Source of the DNA: Streptomyces venezuelae ATCC 10712
GTDB lineage: Bacteria > Actinomycetota > Actinomycetes > Streptomycetales > Streptomycetaceae
Assembly (NCBI RefSeq): GCF_008639165.1
Contig: NZ_CP029197.1
Span: 8,064,001-8,128,000, forward strand
DNA length: 64,000 bases
Direction of reading: 5' to 3'
Positions 60,501 through 64,000 of this stretch are shown piece by piece. How positions within the stretch are numbered: the first letter of the stretch is position 1; the number at the start of each line of letters is the position of its first letter. Below the pieces are notes generated by a model. The model ran no database searches. It saw only the letters and a program-made list of their open reading frames with translations, and was not told the origin of the DNA. Position numbers and translations under genes: made by a program.

Positions 60501-62220
60501 CCGTGACCTTGAACGTCCCCTCGCTCGTGGCCGTCATCGGAGTGACGAACCCGCCGAGCCCGTACGAGGCCCCGTACCTGCTCCACGTCACGTCGAGGGA
60601 CGGCTTGCCGTCGGGGAAGTTGTCGGAGCCGAACTTCTTCCAGCTCCTGGAGTCGTCCGTGGCGGCCTTCACGGCCAGCCCGTAGTTCGGCTGGCGTCCG
60701 TGGGTCCAGTCGTCGACGAGCTGCCGGCCGGCGGCCCCGAGCGGGATGCTCTCCCAGGCGGCCGATCCGCACGGCCAGGACGTCGAGCCGTCGGCGCGCC
60801 ACGCGTGGGCGAAGGACTTGGACCCCAGGGCGCCGCCGGTCGCGGGACCGGGGTACGTGGACGTGCTGCCCTCGGACCAGTTCGAGGTGATCTGGTGGAC
60901 CGTCACCGGCCGCGCGGTGCACGAGTACGACCAGGTGTTGTACAGCGAGAGGTTCGCGTTGATCACGTACGCGTTCTTGAGCGTGGTGTCCAGCCCGTTG
61001 AACTTCAGGAAGGACGCGGCCTTGTGGCCGCCCGCGTCGTACGTGCCGACCTTGAGCTCGGTGGAGCTCGAGAAGTTCTGGTTGTAGGGGGCCTCGACGT
61101 AGGTGCCGGAAGCCGCCCCCAGACCGTTCGCGGAGGGGTCGACCCGCACCGGGTAGACCCGCTCGGGGTCCGCGAGCCACGCCCGGTCGAGGCTGACGAC
61201 CAGGACCTGGCGGGAGCCCTCCCGCACGATGTCGTAGCGGACGCCGGAGGAGATGACGCCCTCGTCGGAGTTCGGCGCCTTCTTCGAGTCCTCCATCCAG
61301 CCCGCCGGCATCCAGGCCTTCCGGTGGCCCGCGGCGTTGTGGAAGGCGATGCCGCCGTGGCCGTCGAGCTTCGCGGTCAGGCCGCCCAGGACCAGCGGGA
61401 AGCGCCAGGTGGTCGGCGCCTTCGCGTCCTTGAGGATCAGCGTCTCCTTCACGGAGTCGCTGCCCGCGACGAGCTCCACGTCCGTCGAGCGGCGGACCTC
61501 CGGGTAGGTGATCACACTGCCGTCGACCCGGCCGGGGGAGTGGGCCGCGCCGTCGATCGCGTAGCCGATCGAGGCGGTGCCTCCGACACCCAGGTGCACC
61601 AGCGTCGGTGCGTCGGCGAACTCGGAGAAGCGGATCTTGTCCTCGGTCGCCCGCGCCTGCCAGCCCGTCCCGGCCGTGCCCGGCGCACCGGACGCCTCGG
61701 CCGGACGCGCGAGCCGGGTGTCGATCGCGTTCCACTTCCCGTCGCGGGAGCGGAAGTTCACCTGCTCGTCGTAGAAGCGGGTGGTGTAGGTGCCGTCCTT
61801 GTTGAGGAAGGTCCGGCCCCGCTCGGTGCGCTCGGCCGGCACTTCGGTGCTGGCCTTGGTGTCGAAGCCCTTGCCGGGGCCCTTGGCCGCCTTCGCGGGC
61901 ACCGGCACCTTCGAGAACGGCACCGGGGCGGGCCGGGGCGCGCGGCCCAGGTGGACCGGCGCGGCCCCGCCCTCCGCGGGGAGCTCACCGGGTGCGGTCA
62001 GCGCACCGGCCCGGCCGCCCGCCGTGTCGGCGTCGGTCGTGTCACCGGGCGCCCGGTGACCTCCGCCGCGCGCCGATCCCCAGCTTTGCTCGGGTGCGTC
62101 GCCGGCTCCACGGCCGGCCTTGGCGGCCCAGCCGTCCAGGGCGAGGGCCGCCCGTTCCGTACCTGTCAGTACGGCGAATATGAATGCCACTAGGAGAACT
62201 AGTGGTCGCGCGGTACGCAC
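51589..62220 (-). CDS. Giant secreted YD-repeat/RHS-like toxin with C-terminal nuclease
   Basis: About 3,543 residues. Order: signal peptide (VRTARPLVLLVAFIFAVLTG); DNRLRE-type beta domain (about 380-560); a CARDB/Ig-like stretch; DUF6531-like entry (about 780-890, RTYNSQDPRVANAFGAGW); a short YD block; three LamG-like jelly-roll modules (about 1000-1735, each starting YWR(M/L)); a long YD-repeat shell (about 1750-3060); the RHS core-associated end ARWYQPGIGSFTSRD (about 3075) and LNGVDPSGH; a basic Gly/Ser/Arg linker (3120-3260); then a C-terminal domain with RGHLIGRQLGG (His about 3440) and NLIPLHAAANSKVM, matching DNA/RNA non-specific endonucleases of the beta-beta-alpha-metal fold. GTG at 62220 with GGGGGA upstream is preferred to TTG at 62283. 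Shell proteins of this class enclose and release toxin tips; the SUKH gene follows at once. An opposite-strand open frame of similar length is a composition artefact. Confidence 0.9.
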   Translation of the reverse strand: MRTARPLVLLVAFIFAVLTGTERAALALDGWAAKAGRGAGDAPEQSWGSARGGGHRAPGDTTDADTAGGRAGALTAPGELPAEGGAAPVHLGRAPRPAPVPFSKVPVPAKAAKGPGKGFDTKASTEVPAERTERGRTFLNKDGTYTTRFYDEQVNFRSRDGKWNAIDTRLARPAEASGAPGTAGTGWQARATEDKIRFSEFADAPTLVHLGVGGTASIGYAIDGAAHSPGRVDGSVITYPEVRRSTDVELVAGSDSVKETLILKDAKAPTTWRFPLVLGGLTAKLDGHGGIAFHNAAGHRKAWMPAGWMEDSKKAPNSDEGVISSGVRYDIVREGSRQVLVVSLDRAWLADPERVYPVRVDPSANGLGAASGTYVEAPYNQNFSSSTELKVGTYDAGGHKAASFLKFNGLDTTLKNAYVINANLSLYNTWSYSCTARPVTVHQITSNWSEGSTSTYPGPATGGALGSKSFAHAWRADGSTSWPCGSAAWESIPLGAAGRQLVDDWTHGRQPNYGLAVKAATDDSRSWKKFGSDNFPDGKPSLDVTWSRYGASYGLGGFVTPMTATSEGTFKVTVTNQGQQTWGKTSNFKLRYDLFDANGALVGGDYWSKIRWTPMPYDVAPGASATVDAKIAPLAPGTYTLVWTMDEYGVSSFAADGVPGAGIRFDAVNARPYITGAAPPSGTVVDTLTPTLWASATDTDRSPGALTYQFEVCEVEGKDTRKNCRGNTHAASSSWTVPGGWLSWAKTYAWYAYANDGKDQSSRTSPSILTPQVPQPVITSHLGGADGGRSFGERSGNHVTAATDAAVPTVGPELAVTRTYNSQDPRVANAFGAGWATRWDMRAAAEPDGSVVLTLTNGSQARFGRNGDGTYSAPSGSMGVLTAVTGGGWTLRDASAALHTFDATGLLTKVTDGHGREQRLTYTGGRLTKATDALSGRALSFTWNGAHVASVSTDAVGPGAPALTWSYTYQGDLLTKVCPPSSTTACTTYEYTGASPYRGMVQDANPVAYWRMNETEGEAAQSEAVSRTGMNAGRLRDVTLGGAGALTGTGNKAVSFNGTSSVVELPESTLASSTVLSVELWFRTDKPGTLVGFQDKRLSDGKPAWWNPVLGITQDGRLHGGLELKDVWAPPLTSPGTVTDNAWHHAVLTSTGTEQTLYLDGTRLGATTGVVDHHGKTFTYLGAGYSSSAWDNGSEGVRRFTGAMDEVAVYPRALDASTVRAHHAARTGSSKLIKTTLPSGRVGTRVEYDTDTERATKVTDESGGTWQISAPRYASGSQAYADAVRATGPVNYWRLGDSSGAAAADEMSAGGNGSYRDGVTLGGVGAFLDGDDGAATLDGSKGAVAVPAESVYDATSLSVELWFRTDKPSGVLLGLQNAELGATPTMWNASLLVDGEGKLRGHLWDGPSAGWPVMGGVKVTDNTWHHVVITGGPAGQSLYLDGARIGSKSGVVKPETLVHAYLGAGYSSEAWDGQARATRFFNGRIDEAAFYTKELDAQTVADHYKARTRLVTGNGDQYQGTVMADAPAGYWRLNETGGTTVVNKVAVGGANGTYTKVTPGAPGAFGAGDGSAAEFAGDGWAALPGGHLPTTDLSAELWFRTGKPGVLFSDQEKPLPDAAGYAPVLYVGSDNKLHGQYFTRGVAATNTSPNTVTDNEWHHAAVTAQGPTHTLYLDGVQVAQTTTVPVTHEANKLAYIGAGHTAFWPASPGDGVQYFTGRIDEVAVYPRALSGDQVARHYGARTQASGSSLSSTVTVTDPTGARTSSTFDAIRGQRPVASTDADGGVTTYAYDTGGFLHTVTDPNGHVTITGHDEHGNTVATTRCRDADSCWTSFAEYHHNAADPLDPRNGKQTAVRDARSTGVTDNRYRTTTSYNALGQPEGTTLADGRTSATTYTTGTEPATGGGTTPRGLVATQKTPGGATVSYGYYANGDLARSTTPSGLVSTFTYDGIGRKLTETQVSSRHPAGATTRYTYDTMSKVVSEDAPGVTNEITGVTHTARVARTFDADGYLLTETVKDTTGGDPERTTTYHYDARGFNDRVTDPAGNETAYTHDALGRVTGVTDPAGNVVTHRFTARGQLAETVLKDWTGHPSGGTRDLVLSSRTYDPAGRLASTTDALGATTAYTYYDDGLAATETAKAVTQSDGGKRDIVLEANTYDGAGHLTRQTLAGGRTITQTVDATGRTTAAVLDPSGLNRASTYAYDADDRLTEQSSTIDGTGRKLTESFEYDVAGNPLKATVTDGTTTRSSRQTYDEHGAELTSVTPRGNTTTSRYDILGRLVEQTDPQIQAEEKGAAATAVTPRSQVGYNTFGEVTETRDPRGSVVRTEVDRLGRAVAVTLPDYTPPGAATAITATSRTAYDGLGRTVSRTDPLGRTTSYAYDQLGNLVSVTDPAVDDTVGTAALQSPGAGYFDGGSQALGGGAVSTFTWTPTGLQLSSTDQTGSRSEATYDELGRQLTATTIERRPQAQTLTSRFTWDDAGNQTRSTTPSGRTTRTEYNAADQVLKVIDPAGGVTTSAYDGLGRLIETKDPTGRRATTAYDASGLPVSTTDYGTGSTPLRTATSEYDADGNLTAAVDANGARTTYGYDALGQLTKQVLPVSATKSITTTFGYDAAGNRTRLTDGRGKATYYTFNVWGLPESTIEPATSQHWTADVRTWTTVYDAAGRPVTELLPGNVKRQRTYDALDRLTGETGSGTAVATRPRTLGYDLAGRMTKSGGAGAGSENTYTYNDRGQLLTSDGPSGRSEYGYDADGLMTSRKDAAGTTTFTYDEGGRLHTTTDPLTGTEVRNDYDAAGRLQLTQYAAAGAPRQVRAQRAYTYDSLGRLTGDMITRTAGGGVQGQVYDYDLADQLVKKTTTGTAGAASHTYGYDLAGRMTSWNDGTTSVPYEWDDAGNLTRRGSVTGSYDSRNRLESWGTETYAYSARGTEKTVTQTTEGGTARQIQSDAFERTVSNGASTFTYDSLDRLMTHNGTAFTYDGGSNDLVTDATTGYVRAPDGTIVSTAVTAQAGSARLAVTDQHTDLVASLTADGTAVSGSRAYDPFGRTTASQGANPSVGYQSGWTDSGTGEVNMAARWYQPGIGSFTSRDTWQLDPTGSALEANRYAYATGGPLNGVDPSGHRAEMGGGGGGPAVGPYASMGNAGRFGGGGRPSAPRATTRAPARASGQPSKLSNRSQISEKRMRPNQSSPLSNRPHIQEKNMRMKSTTRPGAKSPGRASTYRSPGGNAGRSPGGSRAGSSVSRGKSPGRTNSGVRSGGTKGKAPGAGTQPKAPYRQNPNTGRNPAPAPKHVPKVTWNPGASQTLTLERAIDVRFLNLVGPDDLYDVDPYEYEPDALEPYLVEARDPDRGDAHDDRGESCDAGAGSNWQGNVQYFPRERFKPGKDGCRATGAVAYYGSPDDLADGTATASRNRADAETGSTWLAPPSGFFEITVQDNWQRARGHLIGRQLGGSGTDLRNLIPLHAAANSKVMAGIENKVTDSITHTRQSVRYEVTPVYRMRMSGVPEAVHIRAVGSAGLDVDCYVMNSADWKAEPICTSEKYGRN

Positions 62221-62596
62221 GATGATCCCCCATGTAATCGAACAGAGGGGGTAGTCGTACCGACGTTCACAGCGGACCCACAAGTTCCAGCCACAGTAGG
62301 CCCGTCGAACCGGAGGGCGGCGAACCCCGTATACGGGAGCATGTGAGGACAGACCACCTGGCCGGCCGCCGGGGCGGACCTGCTGGTGTGGCGAAGCTCA
62401 CGCAACCTTAGGGGCCGCTGCTGCGTTCGCGCGCGACGGGAACTCGCCTTGACAAAGCCGGGGGAGTGGGCGGCAAGTCGGCCCAGCCGGGTGGCTCGCG
62501 GACGACGGGTCGGCACCGCCGGGGTGAGGTGGACGACGAGTCGACCGGGCCGAGGTGGACGACAGGTCGACCCGTGCCGGGTGGCGCCGGTCCCCG
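62221..62596. promoter_or_regulatory. Non-coding stretch upstream of the giant toxin gene
   Basis: About 375 bases between the toxin start and the MFS stop. It holds the toxin leader with GGAACTT (minus strand, about 62293) as a possible extracytoplasmic-sigma -35, a CCTTAGG palindrome (62406-62412), and a pair of 21-base direct repeats at 62526-62572. No credible gene is seen; a short plus-strand open frame here looks antisense to nothing useful and has no ribosome binding site. Confidence 0.4.
62526..62572. repeat. Two 21-bp direct repeats, 26-bp period
   Basis: GAGGTGGACGAC followed by GAGTCGACC (62526-62546) and by AGGTCGACC (62552-62572); 19 of 21 bases agree. A weaker third copy (GACGACGGGTCGGCACC) lies just upstream at about 62502. 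They are between the MFS stop and the toxin gene; role unknown. Confidence 0.6.
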
Positions 62597-63907
62597 TCAG
62601 TCCCTCGTGGCCGGATCCGTACGCCCGAAGTGGCGGGCGGTCGGCACGAGCGCCGCCGCGGCCGGTACGAGGAAGCACGCGGCCGCGCAGGCGGCGAGCA
62701 CCGGCGTGACCCCGAACCGCTCGATCGCGGGCGCGATCAACGCCAGCCCGACGGGCGCGAGTCCGTAGGACACCAGGAAGTCCAGGGAGGAGACGCGGGC
62801 CAGCTTGTCCGGGGCCACCTCGCGCTGGGTCGCGGTGAACCAGGGCACGTTGAAGAGCTCGATGCCGATCCCGGCCACGGCGTACGCGGCGACGACCACG
62901 GCCGGATGCACCGGCAGCATCAGGCTCAGCGGGGCGACACCGTACGCGCCGAGCCCGGCGAACGCCGCCCAGCCCGGGGAGCGCGGCCGCAGGCGGGCGA
63001 TGACCAGGGCCCCGCCGAGCGCGCCCACGGTGTACGCGGTCATCGCCGCGGCGAGGACCCACTCGGTGCCGTAGCGGTCCCGGCTGATCAGGGGCAGTGC
63101 CACACCGGTGGCGGAGTAGCCGAGCGCGATGACCGCGACCAGCGCGCCGAGCCCCGCGAGGAACCACGGGTGGCGGCGCGCCTCGCGTATGCCCTCAAGG
63201 AACTCGGCCCGAAAGCCGGCGCGGGGTGCGGAGCCGGCAGCCGGGCGCGCGTCCGACGAGGGGTCCGGCAGCTCCTCGGGTGACCTGCCGCCCGTCGCCC
63301 GCGCCGTACCCCGGCCCGGGACGAGCCCGGCGGCCAGCCACAGCGCCCCGATGCCCAGCAGCAGGGTCCGCACGTCGAGGAAGGCCGCGAGCAGCGCGGT
63401 CAGTGTGGGTCCGGCGAGCGTGGAACTCCGTACGGCCACGGTCATGGCGGCGTTGGCCTGCTGGCGCCGCTCGGGTGTGACGATCTCGGCCGTGAGCGCC
63501 TGGAACGCCGGGCGGCAGGCGCCCTGACCGGCGCCGGCGAGCGCGGCGGCCGCCGTCATCAGCGCGAGCGAGTGGCCGAGTCCGACTGCCAGGAGGGGCG
63601 CGGCGGTCGCGGCCGCGAGGGCGGACCAGAGGACGACCGCGCGGCGGGAGTGCCGGTCGGCCAGGACGCCGCCGACGGCGACGGCGACGAGGAAGCCGGC
63701 GGTGCGTGCGGCGAGGACCAGGCCGAGTCCGGCGGCGCCGAGGTCGCGGTGCAGGACGGCGAGCCCGAGGACGAACGGCAGGGCCCAGGTCGCGAGGCCG
63801 GAGGCGGTGGTGCCCGCCCAGAGGCGCAGGAACGCGGGGTCCCGGAGGACCGAACGGGAGGGTGGCGCTGGGGACTTGGGGGCCGTGGGGGCGGGTGTGG
63901 TGGTCAT
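62597..63907 (-). CDS. MFS exporter (EntS-like)
   Basis: A 436-residue major facilitator with about 12 membrane segments, the loop motif GGVLADRHSRRAVV between helices 2 and 3 and a long central cytoplasmic loop (about 195-225). The pattern LRLWAGTTASGLATWALPFV...AARTAGFLVAVAVGG is like the EntS/enterobactin-exporter class of drug and siderophore exporters. GAGGAGC precedes the ATG at 63907. Upstream lies a Zur/Fur-type box, so expression is probably controlled by zinc or iron, which suggests export of a metallophore or a role in metal balance. Substrate not determined. Confidence 0.88.
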   Translation of the reverse strand: MTTTPAPTAPKSPAPPSRSVLRDPAFLRLWAGTTASGLATWALPFVLGLAVLHRDLGAAGLGLVLAARTAGFLVAVAVGGVLADRHSRRAVVLWSALAAATAAPLLAVGLGHSLALMTAAAALAGAGQGACRPAFQALTAEIVTPERRQQANAAMTVAVRSSTLAGPTLTALLAAFLDVRTLLLGIGALWLAAGLVPGRGTARATGGRSPEELPDPSSDARPAAGSAPRAGFRAEFLEGIREARRHPWFLAGLGALVAVIALGYSATGVALPLISRDRYGTEWVLAAAMTAYTVGALGGALVIARLRPRSPGWAAFAGLGAYGVAPLSLMLPVHPAVVVAAYAVAGIGIELFNVPWFTATQREVAPDKLARVSSLDFLVSYGLAPVGLALIAPAIERFGVTPVLAACAAACFLVPAAAALVPTARHFGRTDPATRD

Positions 63908-63967
63908 GGTGCGCGTGCTCCTCGGATGCGGGGGAGCGGCTCGGCGAGCCGCCCCCGGTGTCGTTAA

Positions 63968-63982
63968 TGAAAATGATTGCCA
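63968..63982. promoter_or_regulatory. Zur/Fur-type operator upstream of MFS gene
   Basis: TGAAAATGATTGCCA reads as a 7-1-7 inverted repeat (TGAAAAT, G, ATTGCCA; 5 of 7 pairs match) inside the AT-rich AATGAAAATGATTGCCATTA. The TGAAAATGATTTTCA form is typical of Zur sites in Streptomyces. It is about 60 bases from the MFS start codon and may also serve a divergent gene beyond the window. Confidence 0.65.
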
Positions 63983-64000
63983 TTACAGTACCCTTCGAAC

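Noticed and set aside
52636..62193. Open reading frame of about 3,185 codons on the plus strand opposite the giant toxin gene
   Set aside because: It is fully antisense to a protein with recognisable YD, LamG and nuclease motifs. Its translation is Val/Gly/Arg-rich without domains, as expected from GC-rich third positions.
1..64000. Search for a secondary-metabolite biosynthetic cluster, tRNA or rRNA genes and prophage
   Set aside because: No synthase, NRPS/PKS domains, tRNA-like cloverleaf, rRNA stretch, integrase or phage structural gene was recognised by reading.

Overview
The window is chromosomal DNA from a high-GC actinomycete, almost certainly a Streptomyces. GC is very high with strong third-position GC, GTG starts are common, several genes look leaderless, and the gene families (DasR-like GntR-UTRA regulators, HAAS/PadR pairs, GlxA-type AraC regulators, ricin-lectin CAZymes, long YD-repeat proteins) are typical of the genus. 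I see no rRNA, tRNA, CRISPR array, prophage or complete insertion sequence.

Layout. 1-3.1 kb is an oxidative-stress block: katG (cut by the window edge), a divergent Fur-family regulator and tpx. From 3.4 to about 43 kb the window is dominated by polysaccharide-degrading enzymes: an alginate-lyase-like protein, a GH16 laminarinase with a ricin-lectin domain, a GH30 plus GH3 pair, a LacI regulator, two very large GH87 alpha-1,3-glucanases (mycodextranase type), a sugar ABC importer with a GH13 alpha-glucosidase, and a das-like operon (ABC importer, GH20 hexosaminidase, CBM3-GH16) facing two tandem GntR-UTRA repressors. Taken together the predicted substrates (beta-1,3-, beta-1,6- and alpha-1,3-glucan, and amino-sugar oligomers) are the main polymers of fungal cell walls, so I read the region as a likely mycolytic island. 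Housekeeping or accessory genes are interspersed: a GlxA regulator, gap, an alpha/beta hydrolase, PadR/HAAS, a methyltransferase, arylamine N-acetyltransferase and a FUSC membrane protein. A roughly 195-bp MITE-like element sits between two convergent genes at 32.7-32.9 kb.

43.3-51 kb holds an LLM-class F420-type oxidoreductase with a divergent TetR regulator, then a MacAB-like export operon (lipoprotein, adaptor, ATPase, permease) divergent from a two-component system. 51.1-62.2 kb is one secreted YD-repeat/RHS-like protein of about 3,540 residues ending in a predicted non-specific nuclease, followed immediately by a SUKH/SMI1-KNR4 protein that fits its immunity factor. The window ends with an MFS exporter preceded by a Zur/Fur-type box.

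How the parts work together: secreted multi-domain hydrolases would depolymerise glucans outside the cell, the two binding-protein-dependent importers would take up the oligosaccharides, and cytoplasmic GH13 and GH20 enzymes would finish the hydrolysis, with LacI and GntR repressors as likely sugar sensors. The giant toxin-immunity pair would be a separate weapon against competing bacteria. All functions are inferred from reading the sequence; no database search was run.
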